In this document: one piece after another, positions 16,536-26,234 of the stretch | Layout of the letters: each line of letters begins with the position of its first letter | How positions within the stretch are numbered: the first letter of the stretch is position 1 | Assembly: GCF_003258865.1 (NCBI RefSeq) | Contig: NZ_NPEX01000009.1 | Location: forward strand, 1 to 53,380 | Direction of reading: 5' to 3' | DNA length: 53,380 nucleotides | Origin: Rhodoplanes roseus | Lineage (GTDB): Bacteria > Pseudomonadota > Alphaproteobacteria > Rhizobiales > Xanthobacteraceae | Program-made: the position numbers and the translations under genes | Notes under the pieces: generated by a model | Databases searched by the model: none | Seen by the model: the letters and a program-made list of their open reading frames with translations, nothing else | Told to the model about the DNA's origin: nothing

Positions 16536-19500
16536 CTACGCCGCCCCCTCCAGCTTGTAGCGCTCGCGCACGAGCTGGACGACGGAGAGGTTGTCGACCT
16601 TGCCCGAGCCGAGCAGCGGCATCTTCTCGACGACGACGAACTCGGCCGGGATCAGCATCTCCGAGGCGCCGCGCGAGCGGGCGAAGGCGATGAAGTCCGA
16701 CCGGTTGGCGTTCGCCTGCGTCGTCACCATGATCAGCTTCTCGCCCTTGCGGGCGTCCGGAATGGTCGCCACGGCGTGCAGCCCATCGGGCCACAGGTCG
16801 AACGCGATCGTCTCGACGGCGGCGAGCGAGATCATCTCGCCGCCCACCTTGGCGAAGCGCTTGGCCCGGCCCTTGATCGCGATGAAGCCGTCCGCGTCGA
16901 TCGTCACGATGTCGCCGGTGTCGTGCCAGCCGTCCGGCGGCGGCTCGATCACGCCCGGGTTCTCTACCCGCAGATAGCCGACCATGACGTTGGGGCCGCG
17001 GATGAACAGCCGGCCGCCTTCCTCGACGCCCGGCACCGGGTCGAGCCGCGCCTCCATGCCGGGAAACAGCCGGCCGACCGTGCCGAACTTGTTGAACATC
17101 GGCGTGTTGAGGGCGAGCGCCGGCGCCGCCTCGGTGACGCCGTAGCCCTCGAGGATCCGGACGCCGAACTTCTCCATGTAGGTGCGCCGTGTCGCCTCCT
17201 TCACGGCCTCGGCGCCGGCGAAGATGTAGCGCAGCGACCGCAGGTCGTAGGCGTTGGCCGTGCGGGCATAGCCGTTGAGGAACGTGTCGGTGCCGAACAG
17301 GATGGTCGCGTTGGTCGCGTAGATCAGCTCCGGCACCAGCCGGTAGTGCAGGGGCGAGGGATACATGTAGACGTTCACGCCGTGCACCATCGGCAGGATG
17401 AAGCCGATCGTCAGGCCGAAGGCGTGGAACACCGGCAACACGTTGAACACCTTGTCGCCGTAGCCGAAGTCGACGATCGCCTTGGCCTGGGCGGCGTTGG
17501 CGAGCACGTTGCGATGGGCCAGCACGACGCCCTTCGGCACGCCCTCCGAGCCCGAGGTGAACAGCACGGCGGCCGGGTCGGTCGGCCGGCGGGGCACCAG
17601 CGGGGTCTTGAACTCGCGCAAGGCCCGCAGCTTGTCGAGCGTCGTGACGGTCTTGCGGATGTCCTCGAGATAGACGATGCGGTAGTCCGGCTCGAGCGCC
17701 GCGATCACGTGGCCGAGCCGGCCCTTCTCGATGAAGGCCCGCGACGTCACCACGGTCGTCAGGTTCGCGGCCTTGCAGGCGGCCCGGATGTTGGTCGGGC
17801 CGGCCGAGAAGTTGAGGATCGCCGGTACGCGGCCGGCCCACATCAGGCCGAGCAGGGTCACCACGGCGCCGTTGGCGTTGGGCAGCAGGACGCCGATGAT
17901 GTCGCCGGGCGCCGAATGGGCGCCCAGCTTGCGGCCCAGCACCGCGGCGCCGATCAGCATCTTGCGGTAGCTCAGCTCGCCCGAGACCGGGTCCTCCACG
18001 GCGATGCGGTTCATCCCGTGGACGTGGGCCGCCTCGATCATCGCCTCGGGAATGGTGCGGTCCATCGAGGTGGTGCGGAACACCAGATCCGACATCACCT
18101 GGTAGAGGGCGGCGCCGGCGGCGACGCGGCGCTTCTTGCCGCGCAGCTCCTCGGGAACGTGCAGGCGCACCGGCTCCATGATGGTGAGCGAGATCTTCGG
18201 GAACCAGCGGCGACGGATCTGGTGGCCCTTGAGCCGGGCGAACGGCGTCTGCTCCAGCCCCTTGATGCGCACCGGCAGCACCATGGCGCCCGACTTGTCG
18301 GCGATCAGGCCGGCACCGTCGTAGACCTTCATCAGGCTGCCCGTGACCGTGATGCGGCCTTCGGGGAAGATGATCAGGCTGTCGCCGCCCTGCACGGCGT
18401 GGATGAGCTGGCGCGTGCCCCACGGATTGGTCGGGTCGATCGGCATGGCGCGGGTGAAGCGCAGGAACGGCTTCACCCACCAGCGCTGCGCGATGTTGCA
18501 GTCGATGGCGAACACCGGATCCCGCGGCAGCACCGAGAGCGCGAAGGGGGCGTCCAGGAAGCTGACATGGTTGAGCGCGATGATGGCGTTCGGCCCGGCC
18601 TTCTCGATGTTCTCGAGCCCGTGCACCTCGGCCCGGAAGAACGCGCGGAACACGGTCGAGAGGAAGTCGCGCACCGGATTGGTCGGCAGGGTCTTGAGGA
18701 TCACCCAGCCGACCACCAGGTTGGCGGCGCCGAGCAGAATGAACAGCGTGGCGGGCTTCAGTCCGGCGATCTGCAGGACAGCGACGAAGATGCCGGCCGC
18801 CACCATGAAGGCGGCGTTGAGCACGTTGTTGGCGGCGATCACCCGGGCGCGGTGGTCGGGCCCGGCCCAGGCCTGCATGGCCGAGAAGGCCGGCACGATG
18901 AACAGGCCGCCGGCGATCGCCATGCCGAACAGGTCGAAGCCGACATGGATGCCGCGCACCGAGCCGAACACCTGGGACAGGCCGCGGCCCGTCACCGGGC
19001 TGGCGACGCCGGACATCCACCAGCCGAGATCGATGCACAGGATGCCGAGCAGCGCGGCGCCCAGCACGGTCGGCAGCAGCACGATGCGGCCGGAGGCGAG
19101 CCAGGCGGCGACCATCGAGCCGACCGCGATGCCGACCGAGAAGATGGCGAGATAGACCGTGATCACCTCCTCGGCGGCCCCGAGCGTGGTCTTGATCAGC
19201 GGCGGCATCAGCGAGAGGGCGATGGCGCCGGTCAGCCAGAACCAGCTCACCACCAGGGCGGCCCACCACAAGCGGCGGTCGGCGCGCAGCTCGCCCATCA
19301 GGCGGCTGGTGGAGCGCACGATGTTCGGGTCGATGCGCAGGCCGGGGGCGCCCTGGCCGGTCTTCGGGATCAGCAGCGCCGAGAACCAGCACAGCATTGC
19401 GACGATCAGCATCAGCCCGGCGAAGGAGGCCGGGTCGCCGCCGTCCTTGGAGGCGAGGCCGCCGACGATGGTGCCGAGCAGGATCGCCAGGAAGGTCGCG

Positions 19501-19937
19501 GCCTCGACCAGCGCGTTGCCGGCCGGCAGCTCCGTCTGCTTCAGGTGATCGGGCAGGATGCCGTATTTGATCGGGCCGAACAGCGCCGCGATCACGCCGA
19601 TCAGGAACAGCGCGACGAACAGCAGCGCGATCGAATGCAGCCAGAAGCCGAGGATGGCGAACAGCGCGACCGGAATCTCGACCAGCTTCAGCCAGCGCGC
19701 GACGATCGCCTTGTCGTAGCGGTCGGCGATCTCGCCGCCGAGCGACGACAGGATGAAGAACGGAAAGATCAGCGTCGCCCCGGCGAGCGTGATCAAGGCT
19801 TCCGAGTTGGAGCCCGTCATCCGGTAGAGGATGAGGAAGACCAGCGAGTTCTTGAGAAAGTTGTCGTTGAAGGCACTGAAGAACTGGCACCAGAACAGGG
19901 GGGCGAACCGTCTGGTGGTCATCAAGTGGGAGAACAT
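16536..19937 (-). CDS. MFS transporter / PlsC acyltransferase / acyl-ligase fusion (Aas-LplT type)
   Basis: The 1,133-residue protein combines three parts. Residues 1-420 are a 12-TM major-facilitator domain like the lysophospholipid flippase LplT (FSAFNDNFLKNSLVF near the start). Residues 430-620 are a PlsC acyltransferase with NHVSFLD at 456-462 and FPEGRIT at 524-530. Residues 640-1125 are an AMP-forming acyl-ACP/CoA ligase with FTSGSEGVPKG and later TGDIVTID and KGRAKRFAKVGGE. In E. coli the same functions are split between LplT and Aas. The enzyme likely imports lysophospholipids across the inner membrane and reacylates them. Such fusions are known in this order. Start at 19937 is the first Met before the MFS domain. 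Confidence 0.9.
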   Translation of the reverse strand: MFSHLMTTRRFAPLFWCQFFSAFNDNFLKNSLVFLILYRMTGSNSEALITLAGATLIFPFFILSSLGGEIADRYDKAIVARWLKLVEIPVALFAILGFWLHSIALLFVALFLIGVIAALFGPIKYGILPDHLKQTELPAGNALVEAATFLAILLGTIVGGLASKDGGDPASFAGLMLIVAMLCWFSALLIPKTGQGAPGLRIDPNIVRSTSRLMGELRADRRLWWAALVVSWFWLTGAIALSLMPPLIKTTLGAAEEVITVYLAIFSVGIAVGSMVAAWLASGRIVLLPTVLGAALLGILCIDLGWWMSGVASPVTGRGLSQVFGSVRGIHVGFDLFGMAIAGGLFIVPAFSAMQAWAGPDHRARVIAANNVLNAAFMVAAGIFVAVLQIAGLKPATLFILLGAANLVVGWVILKTLPTNPVRDFLSTVFRAFFRAEVHGLENIEKAGPNAIIALNHVSFLDAPFALSVLPRDPVFAIDCNIAQRWWVKPFLRFTRAMPIDPTNPWGTRQLIHAVQGGDSLIIFPEGRITVTGSLMKVYDGAGLIADKSGAMVLPVRIKGLEQTPFARLKGHQIRRRWFPKISLTIMEPVRLHVPEELRGKKRRVAAGAALYQVMSDLVFRTTSMDRTIPEAMIEAAHVHGMNRIAVEDPVSGELSYRKMLIGAAVLGRKLGAHSAPGDIIGVLLPNANGAVVTLLGLMWAGRVPAILNFSAGPTNIRAACKAANLTTVVTSRAFIEKGRLGHVIAALEPDYRIVYLEDIRKTVTTLDKLRALREFKTPLVPRRPTDPAAVLFTSGSEGVPKGVVLAHRNVLANAAQAKAIVDFGYGDKVFNVLPVFHAFGLTIGFILPMVHGVNVYMYPSPLHYRLVPELIYATNATILFGTDTFLNGYARTANAYDLRSLRYIFAGAEAVKEATRRTYMEKFGVRILEGYGVTEAAPALALNTPMFNKFGTVGRLFPGMEARLDPVPGVEEGGRLFIRGPNVMVGYLRVENPGVIEPPPDGWHDTGDIVTIDADGFIAIKGRAKRFAKVGGEMISLAAVETIAFDLWPDGLHAVATIPDARKGEKLIMVTTQANANRSDFIAFARSRGASEMLIPAEFVVVEKMPLLGSGKVDNLSVVQLVRERYKLEGAA

Positions 19938-20484
19938 CGGCGGTCCTGTGCACTGGCGCGGCCGCCGGTCGGGCGCGGCCGGGCTCTTGGTCGGGTCGTG
20001 GAGTTAGCCGGGTTTTACGGCGTTCGGCAATACCGCGCGGTGGCCCGTCTCCGGGTCGCACAGCGACGTACGCCGGCGACGACGCTGCGCCCGGTCACGA
20101 GCGAGCGCCACCGTCCGGCCGATGTTCGAGATAGTGTTTCGGAGACCGAAAAGGTTCGACGCATTCCGGGGAAAGCGCGCACGGAGGCACGAACCGGCGA
20201 GGCACGAACCGGCGCACGTCCGTCGCCGGATGCGGACCGCGTCGCGACCGGATGCTTTCGAGCGGGTCGCCGGCCGGAGGCAAGACGAGACGGGGGTGGA
20301 AACGCGAGTGACGCCGACCAGAACGGTGACACGCGCCGCGGTCAGCACGTGGCCGACACCGGTGCCGGCGTCGTGCGACGACATGCGACGGGGGCGATCC
20401 ACGCAGCGGACGTCATGCAGCGGGATTTACGCGGCGGGCCGACGCGGCAGGCCGACGGCCTGCCTGGCGATGTCGTCGGTGCGG
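19938..20484. other. Intergenic region without a convincing gene
   Basis: This 547-bp stretch holds the promoter region of the MFS/PlsC fusion. It contains a short tandem duplication, GGCACGAACCGGCGA/C, at about 20186-20215. Open frames here have poor codon character and no recognisable protein features. No RNA structure was identified. Confidence 0.6.
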
Positions 20485-20712
20485 TCAGGCCGCTTCGGCG
20501 CAGTGAAGCTCGCCGAGCTCGGGCTGGAACTTCACCCAGGTGCTGAAACCGGTCCCGCATGCTTCGCAGGTCCACAGGTGGCGGACCACACGGTCGCTCA
20601 CATGGTGGGACTCGTCGGGCGCCACCAGAAGATAGGCGCAACGCGGGCAGTGCTGCTTGCCGAAATTGGTCTTTTCCAGCCCCCTCGGATCGAGGCCGCC
20701 GCTGTTCATCAT
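20485..20712 (-). CDS. Small zinc-ribbon protein
   Basis: The 75-residue protein has two CxxC knuckles: CPRC at about 20-23 and CEAC at about 49-52, in a context typical of a zinc ribbon (YLLVAPDESHHVSDRVVRHLWTCEACGTGF). It may be a small regulator or structural protein; no enzymatic motif exists. Start at 20712 is set by a CAGGGAGGAAGACC ribosome-binding site just upstream; a longer in-frame ORF to 20934 has no such support. It stands alone, with 338 bp to the next gene upstream. Confidence 0.75.
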   Translation of the reverse strand: MMNSGGLDPRGLEKTNFGKQHCPRCAYLLVAPDESHHVSDRVVRHLWTCEACGTGFSTWVKFQPELGELHCAEAA

Positions 20713-21050
20713 GGTCTTCCTCCCTGTCACCGCCGGCGTGGCGCGGGCCACGCTTCGGCATCCGATTGCGGCCCCTCGGCCGTGCGGACACAGTGCGGAT
20801 CTCGACCGTCGCAAACCTGCGACGCCGAAACCCCCCGTAGGTGCTTGCCTGTTTTTGGAAGACTGCCAGCCGAGGCGATGTCGACTGCAGCTTGGACTTA
20901 AGTCTAACAGAAGAACCGCTGATTGTGCCAGCAATAATTCACGGCTGAACGCGGATTCCCGCGTCCGCCTCGGTCATCAAGGCTATTCGGGTCAATTGTG
21001 CAGTGCGAATTGGGTGAGCGCGCCCGCCGCCGACTTCCGGAAACCTGGCG
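20713..21050. other. Intergenic region, promoter of zinc-ribbon gene
   Basis: This 338-bp stretch lies between two minus-strand genes. The part at 20880-20950 is AT-richer than the surroundings and may hold promoter elements. I see no coding sequence or clear structure. Confidence 0.5.
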
Positions 21051-22481
21051 CTACGAGACTTTATTTCCACTTACTGACAGATGTGGATACCGCTCGGCTC
21101 CGCCGGTCGCCAAGTCCCCGGTCGCCGGCCGCTTGTGATCCAGGCCGACGATAGCCCCGCGGCGGCTTCCCGAGATCACATTGTTGGCCACCAGCGTGCT
21201 CCGGGCGCCCGGCACGACCGTCACCCCGATTCCGATCCCGCAGTCCCGCACCACGTTGCCGGTGAGCGCGACGTCGCGCAGATACTGTCCCCAGCCGGCC
21301 GCGATGCCGACGGCGCTGGCGCGCTCGACCACGTTGCCGGTGACGGCCGTGTCGGCCTCCACCGACATGCCGACGCCGAGCAGGAACTCCGGATCCGGAT
21401 TGGCGTCGCGCGGCGACAGGTTGCGCAGGATGTTGCCCTGGACGACGGCGACGCGGCCGCCGCTCGCGAAATTGGCGATGGACACGCCCATCTGGGCGCC
21501 GTCGACGATGTTGCCGGAGACGACGGCGGCCTCGAACTCGAACTCGGAATAGAGCGCCGTCTCGCCGACATTGGTCACGGTGTTGCCGACGATCTGCAGG
21601 TTGGAGGCCGAATTGCCGCGCACGCCCGAGAACGCGCAGTCGCCGATCCGGTTGCCGCGGACGATCACGCCGTTCGCGCGGAATACGTTGATGGCATTGC
21701 CGAACTGGCCGGTGCCGCCGGCCCGGTTGCGAATGTTGCCGATGCGGTTGTCGAGGACCAGGGTGCCGTCCTCGCCGGCCTCGAAGCGCATGATCTGAAT
21801 GCCGTTGTTGCCGGCCCCGGCGATCACGTTGCGGGCGATCACGAGACTGCGGGCGTTGCGGGTCTGAATCGCGACGTCGCCCGCGTCGGTGACGCGGTTG
21901 TCGGAGATCGTCCCGCCCGAGGCGGAGGCGTAGATCGCAGTCCCGTCGGCGGCCGCCACGGTGCAGTTGGTGATCGTCAGCGCGTCGACCTGCTCGCAAT
22001 GAAGCAGGGCACGGTCCTCGGGAAGCGGGCGGCCACCGCCGTCGAGGACGAGGCCGTCCAGCGAGACGCGGGCGAGGCGCTCGGCGGAGAGGAGCGACGC
22101 GCCGCCGAGGAACAGCAGCCGGCAGGCGCCGGGCGTGCCGACCAGACGGATCCCGTCGGGCAGCCGCACACCGCCGACCCGGTAGACGCCGGGCGGCAGC
22201 GCCAGCGGTGCGCCGGCCGACGCCGCGCGGTCGAGGGCGCGCTGGAACACGAAGGTCTGGTCGTCCGGGCTGCCGGGCCGCAGGCCGAGCGTCGCCGCGT
22301 CGATGCCGAAAGCGGACACCGGACCGCCCGTCGTGGCGGCCCGGGAGGGCCGGGACTGGGCGGCGGCGGGAAGAGCCGCCAGCGCGAGGCCTGCGCCGGT
22401 GCCGCCGGCGAGAAGGCCGAGGAGGGCGCGCCGGGTCGGCGCTGGGGTCGTCGGTTCGGTCGTGTGCTGCTCGGGCTGCAT
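21051..22481 (-). CDS. Tat-exported parallel beta-helix protein (TIGR03808 type)
   Basis: The 476-residue protein begins with a twin-arginine signal (TRRALLGLLAGGTGAGLALAAL, then PAAAQS). The body is a right-handed beta-helix with many turns marked by repeated V-x-G-N-x-V/I patterns, such as GNTVTNVG, GNIVDGAQ, GNVVERAS and GNVVRDCG. It matches the TIGR03808 family of Tat-translocated repeat proteins described in Rhizobiales. Function is unknown; the fold suggests polysaccharide binding or lysis. It starts 75 bp downstream of the Old Yellow Enzyme stop and may share its transcript. Confidence 0.87.
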   Translation of the reverse strand: MQPEQHTTEPTTPAPTRRALLGLLAGGTGAGLALAALPAAAQSRPSRAATTGGPVSAFGIDAATLGLRPGSPDDQTFVFQRALDRAASAGAPLALPPGVYRVGGVRLPDGIRLVGTPGACRLLFLGGASLLSAERLARVSLDGLVLDGGGRPLPEDRALLHCEQVDALTITNCTVAAADGTAIYASASGGTISDNRVTDAGDVAIQTRNARSLVIARNVIAGAGNNGIQIMRFEAGEDGTLVLDNRIGNIRNRAGGTGQFGNAINVFRANGVIVRGNRIGDCAFSGVRGNSASNLQIVGNTVTNVGETALYSEFEFEAAVVSGNIVDGAQMGVSIANFASGGRVAVVQGNILRNLSPRDANPDPEFLLGVGMSVEADTAVTGNVVERASAVGIAAGWGQYLRDVALTGNVVRDCGIGIGVTVVPGARSTLVANNVISGSRRGAIVGLDHKRPATGDLATGGAERYPHLSVSGNKVS

Positions 22482-22556
22482 CCGCCCAGCATAGCCGGGC
22501 CGGGTTGGCGAGTTGCTAACCGGGCCCGCTGCTCGTGTCGGATTGCGCGGCGGCGG

Positions 22557-23657
22557 TCAGGCGCCACGAGCCGCCGGGGCCCACAGGCTCGGGCCGGCCC
22601 GCAGATACTGCGGCGGCCGCCGCGTCTCGGTGCCGAGCGCGCGGGCCGCGGCCCAGCCCCAATGCGGATTGTCGAGCATGGCGCGCGCCAGCGCCACCAT
22701 GTCGGCCTTGCCCTCAGAGACGATCGCGTCCGCCTGCTTGGGATCGACGATCAGGCCGACCGCGCGGGTGACGAGGCCGGTGGCGTGTCGGATCGCCTCG
22801 GCGAGCGGCACATTGTAGCCCGGCGTCGTCGGATTGCGGGCCTCGGCCGTGAGGCCTCCCGACGAGACGTCGACATAGTCGTAGCCGATGTCCTTGAGGG
22901 CGCGCGCGAACACGATCGCCTCCTCGACGTCGATGCCGCCGTCGAGCCAGTCGTTGCCGGTGACGCGGGCGCCGAGCGGCACGGTGCGCGGCACGCTGGC
23001 CCGCACCGCCTGGGCGATGGCGGTCGGGAAGCGCATCCGGTTCTCACGCGAGCCGCCGTAGGAATCGGTGCGCTGGTTGGAGACCGCGGACAGGAACGCG
23101 TGCACCAGATAGCCGTGCGCGGCGTGCAGCTCGACGGCATCGAAGCCGATGCGCACGGCGCGCGCCGCGGCCTGCGCGAAGGCGGCGACCACCCGCTCCA
23201 TGTCGTCCTCGGTCATCGCCCGGGGCGTATGCCAGCCGGGGCCGAAGGGCAGCGCCGAGGCCGCCTCGGTCGGCCACGGATCCTGGTCGGGGCCGAGCGC
23301 CTTGCCGCCTTCCCAGGGGCGCTGGGAGGACGCCTTGCGGCCGGCATGGGCGAGCTGGACGCCGATCTTCGCGGTGCCGATCCGGTGACAGTGGTCGACC
23401 ACGCGGGCGAGCGCGGCCTCGTCGGCATCGGAATAAAGGCCGAGGCAGCCATGGGTGATGCGGCCCTGCCGCTCCACATGCGTCGCCTCGACGACGACGA
23501 GCCCGGCGCCGGAATTCGCCAGCATGCCGAGATGGGTCATGTGCCAGTCGCTCGCGCAGCCGTCGTTGCCGCTGTACTGGCACATCGGCGCGACCACGAT
23601 CCGATTGTCGAAGGTCTGGCCGGCGATCTCGATCGGGGCGAACAGGGCAGCGCTCAT
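22557..23657 (-). CDS. NADH:flavin oxidoreductase, Old Yellow Enzyme family (YqjM-like)
   Basis: The 366-residue protein is an FMN-dependent TIM-barrel ene-reductase. VVAPMCQYSG places Cys26 at the position that marks the YqjM subclass. QLAHAGRKAS, the substrate-binding HAAHGYLVHAFLS, SYGGSRENRMRF and MVALARAMLDNPHW are all standard. These enzymes reduce activated C=C bonds with NAD(P)H. Start at 23657 (MSAALFAPIEI) is the family N-terminus; an extended ORF upstream to 23897 is low complexity. No linked pathway genes identify the substrate. Confidence 0.92.
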   Translation of the reverse strand: MSAALFAPIEIAGQTFDNRIVVAPMCQYSGNDGCASDWHMTHLGMLANSGAGLVVVEATHVERQGRITHGCLGLYSDADEAALARVVDHCHRIGTAKIGVQLAHAGRKASSQRPWEGGKALGPDQDPWPTEAASALPFGPGWHTPRAMTEDDMERVVAAFAQAAARAVRIGFDAVELHAAHGYLVHAFLSAVSNQRTDSYGGSRENRMRFPTAIAQAVRASVPRTVPLGARVTGNDWLDGGIDVEEAIVFARALKDIGYDYVDVSSGGLTAEARNPTTPGYNVPLAEAIRHATGLVTRAVGLIVDPKQADAIVSEGKADMVALARAMLDNPHWGWAAARALGTETRRPPQYLRAGPSLWAPAARGA

Positions 23658-23814
23658 GGGGGGCTCGGGCTCTATCGGGGGAGGACGGACGGTGCGACCG
23701 GCAGGGTGGTCCGACATTCGCGATCGTCTCGTATTGCAGACGTGGAGGAACGCGGCAACCACGGGCTGCCGCGTCCCGGACGGAGACGACGTCGTGGGGG
23801 CTTCGACCGGCCGG

Positions 23815-24357
23815 TCAGAACGGCACGCCGATGCTGCCGCCCATGCCGCCGTCCGAGCCGAGGGTGGGGCGCGCCCGGGGACCATCGCCGCCGCCACCGC
23901 CGCGCAGCTCCTCGGCCGTCACCCGGCAGTCGTTGTTGCGGTCGTAGCGTGCGAACAGCGGGCTCTTCTTGTCGACGAACTCGGCACGGGCGAGACGGCC
24001 GTCGTGGTTGTCGTCGAAATAGCCGAGCTCGGCGTTCTTGAACGACGGGTCGGCCCGCCGGATGCCGTCGAACTCCTTGGCGTCGACATAGCCGTCGCGG
24101 TTGAGGTCGGCCGAGATGAAGATGCGGGTGGCGTATTGCTTCCACTCGTCGCAAGTGAAGATGCCGTCGCGGTTGGCGTCCCAGGCCGGCGCCGACTGCC
24201 GCACGGGATCCGCGCCGGGCCGGTTGGCGGAGTGGATGTCCGGCGGCGGCCCTTCGCCGACGCCGGGCAGTCCGGACGCACCGAAGCCGCCGCCCGACTG
24301 GGCCGATGCGGCCCCGGCCGTCGCCAGGCACAGCAAGATCGAAATCAGGTATCGCAT
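23815..24357 (-). CDS. Secreted EF-hand calcium-binding protein
   Basis: The 180-residue protein has a signal peptide (MRYLISILLCLATAGAASA). Four EF-hand loops are visible: DANRDGIFTCDE, DLNRDGYVDAKE, DDNHDGRLARAE and DRNNDCRVTAEE. Three of them keep all main Ca2+ ligands; the last has Cys in place of Gly at loop position 6. A Gly-rich tail follows. Cys in loop 1 and loop 4 could form a disulfide in the periplasm. It is likely a calcium sensor or buffer; the partner is unknown. Confidence 0.82.
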   Translation of the reverse strand: MRYLISILLCLATAGAASAQSGGGFGASGLPGVGEGPPPDIHSANRPGADPVRQSAPAWDANRDGIFTCDEWKQYATRIFISADLNRDGYVDAKEFDGIRRADPSFKNAELGYFDDNHDGRLARAEFVDKKSPLFARYDRNNDCRVTAEELRGGGGGDGPRARPTLGSDGGMGGSIGVPF

Positions 24358-24626
24358 CGATGTGTCTCCCAGCCCGTCGCCGCGGTTTCACGCCGGCAAG
24401 GCGGCAGCAGTGGGGCGCAACTGCGGCTTGCCGCAGGGCCGGCCGTTCGGGTCGACCGAACCGCTTCGCCTTGAACGGTGCAGCAGCGCTGCGCGGGCGC
24501 GTTCCCGAGCCGCCGGCGCTCGCATTGCGGGTCTTCCCAGCTTGACAAGGAGGAGCCCGAAAGCGCGAGGATCCGCAGCCCGCCGGCCCGAAAACATGCA
24601 CCGGCCTGGCTCGATAGGACGATCCG

Positions 24627-25208
24627 ATGATCCGTTTGGTGTCGTTTTTCTTTACGGTCGGCGCGACCGCGATGGGCGGTGCGCTGGTCGCCATTCAGGG
24701 CCTCATGCTGGTTCGAGGCGACGGCGGCAACCTGTTGATTTTCGGGGCTGCCCTGCTGGCGCTCGCGGTCGGGCTCTGGGGTCTCGCGGGTGACATCCGC
24801 CGCAGCAAGGCGGCCGCCCAGGCGATGCGCGAGGGCCGGGCGGTGGATCAGTGGGCGCCGCCGCGCGGCACGCCCAAGCGCAACGCGGTTTCGGCTCGCA
24901 CCGTTCAGCTCGTTCCCGCGGCGGCTCCGCCCGCCGCGTCGACCGCCGGCGACGGAGCCCCGATCACCGACGTCCTGGCGGCAGAACGCGCCCGCACCGA
25001 CGCCTTCTGGCGTGATGGGCTCGGGCGGCTCGCGGCGGAAGCCGAGGCGCACGGAGTCGGCGACGGCGCCGTGGTGCTGCTCGAGGTGGCGGCACAGGAG
25101 CTCGCCCGCACCCGTGGGCCCCGCCAGGTCGCCCGCATCCTTCGCGACGCGTCGGACCGCTACGCCTCGGACGCCGAGACGCGGGCCCGCGAGTCCGGCG
25201 CTGCCTGA
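24627..25208 (+). CDS. Two-TM protein with helical C-terminal domain
   Basis: I do not recognise the family. The 193-residue protein has two TM helices at about residues 4-28 and 34-56, separated by a short RGDGGN loop. A basic Pro/Ala linker follows, then a helical, charged region (about residues 110-185). The gene is 9 bp upstream of the GTG start of the SDR-like gene, so the two form an operon. That pairing is the only hint to its role. Confidence 0.7.
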   Translation: MIRLVSFFFTVGATAMGGALVAIQGLMLVRGDGGNLLIFGAALLALAVGLWGLAGDIRRSKAAAQAMREGRAVDQWAPPRGTPKRNAVSARTVQLVPAAAPPAASTAGDGAPITDVLAAERARTDAFWRDGLGRLAAEAEAHGVGDGAVVLLEVAAQELARTRGPRQVARILRDASDRYASDAETRARESGAA

Positions 25209-25217
25209 GGGCCGGGC

Positions 25218-25940
25218 GTGACGGTGACCTACGACTTCGCCGGGCGTCGGGCCGTGGTGACGGGCGGCGCCAGGGGGCTCGGGCGTGTTGCGGCGGAGCG
25301 GCTGCGCGATGCCGGCGCGACGGTCGAGGCCTGGGACATCGATCCTGTCGCGGTCGCGGGGATCGCCCCGGTCGCCGTCGACGTCACCTCGGCCGCCCAG
25401 GTCGAGGCCGCGGTCGCCCGGGCGGCTGCCCTCGGGGGCATCGACATCCTGGTGGTCGCCGCCGGTTACGGCGGATCGCGTCGCCCGCTCGAGAGCGTGA
25501 CGGACGCCGAATGGCGGCAGGTGCTCGACGTCACACTGACCGGCGTCTTCCATGTCTGCCGCGCCGTCGTGCCGGTGATGCGCCGGGCCGGGGGCGGCCG
25601 CATCGTCACGGTCGCCTCGCTGGCCGCCAAGGAGGGGAGGGCGGGCCTCGCCGCCTTCTCGGCCGCCAGCGCCGGAATCGTCGCCTTCAGCAAGGCACTG
25701 GGCAAGGAGCTGGCCGATACGCCGGTCCGGGTGAACTGCATCGCGCCGGCCGCCATCGACACCGAATTCGTGCGGGTCATGCCGCAAGCCGCGATCGACG
25801 CCATGATCGCGCGAAGCCCGATGAAGCGCCTCGGGACCGTGGCGGAGTTCGCCGAGCTGGTCGCCTGGCTGTGCTCGGACGCCTGCACGTTCAACAGCGG
25901 CGCGGTGTTCGACCTGACCGGCGGGCAGGCGAGCTACTGA
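25218..25940 (+). CDS. SDR-family protein with degenerate catalytic tetrad
   Basis: The 240-residue Rossmann protein has the SDR cofactor motif TGGARGLG (residues 15-22). The usual N-S-Y-K tetrad is largely lost. Ser134 is kept in TVASLAAKEG, but the Asn position in the V-N-L-T-G-V-F motif is Thr (DVTLTGVF), the Tyr is Phe147, and the Lys is Ser151 (FSAAS instead of YSASK). The length and the C-terminal FDLTGGQASY are otherwise normal. It starts with GTG. It may bind NAD(P) without oxidoreductase activity, or be a regulatory subunit. It follows the two-TM gene by 9 bp. Confidence 0.85.
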   Translation: MTVTYDFAGRRAVVTGGARGLGRVAAERLRDAGATVEAWDIDPVAVAGIAPVAVDVTSAAQVEAAVARAAALGGIDILVVAAGYGGSRRPLESVTDAEWRQVLDVTLTGVFHVCRAVVPVMRRAGGGRIVTVASLAAKEGRAGLAAFSAASAGIVAFSKALGKELADTPVRVNCIAPAAIDTEFVRVMPQAAIDAMIARSPMKRLGTVAEFAELVAWLCSDACTFNSGAVFDLTGGQASY

Positions 25941-26234
25941 CCGGATCCGGCTTTGGGCCGCGAGCGACGTGATCACGTCAGCGTCGTGTTCGATGACGGA
26001 CGTCGGCCCGTTCCGGGAGTCTCTCGCGCCCTCGCCACATCCAAATTTTCGGTTAAGGCGGTGGAACCGGTTCCCGGCTCGCCGGTTGTAGATGGAGCCG
26101 GTTCGCCCGTCAGGGGCATGCGTGCCCCCTGGACGCGAGCCGGCAGGGGAAGTTTCGAACCCACGCCGATGCTGTCCGGCCCGTGCCGTCTGGTGCGCCC
26201 GCGCGACAGCGACGCGTTCGAACGGGAGGCCGAC

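Noticed and set aside
16447-20061. Minus-strand frame of 1,204 codons overlapping the MFS/PlsC fusion
   Set aside because: It is an out-of-frame shadow with a composition of Arg, Asp and Gly repeats. The fusion gene at 16536-19937 accounts for the region.
20004-20402. Small open frames between the MFS/PlsC fusion and the zinc-ribbon gene
   Set aside because: They are Arg-rich in every frame, lack ribosome-binding sites and overlap each other on both strands.
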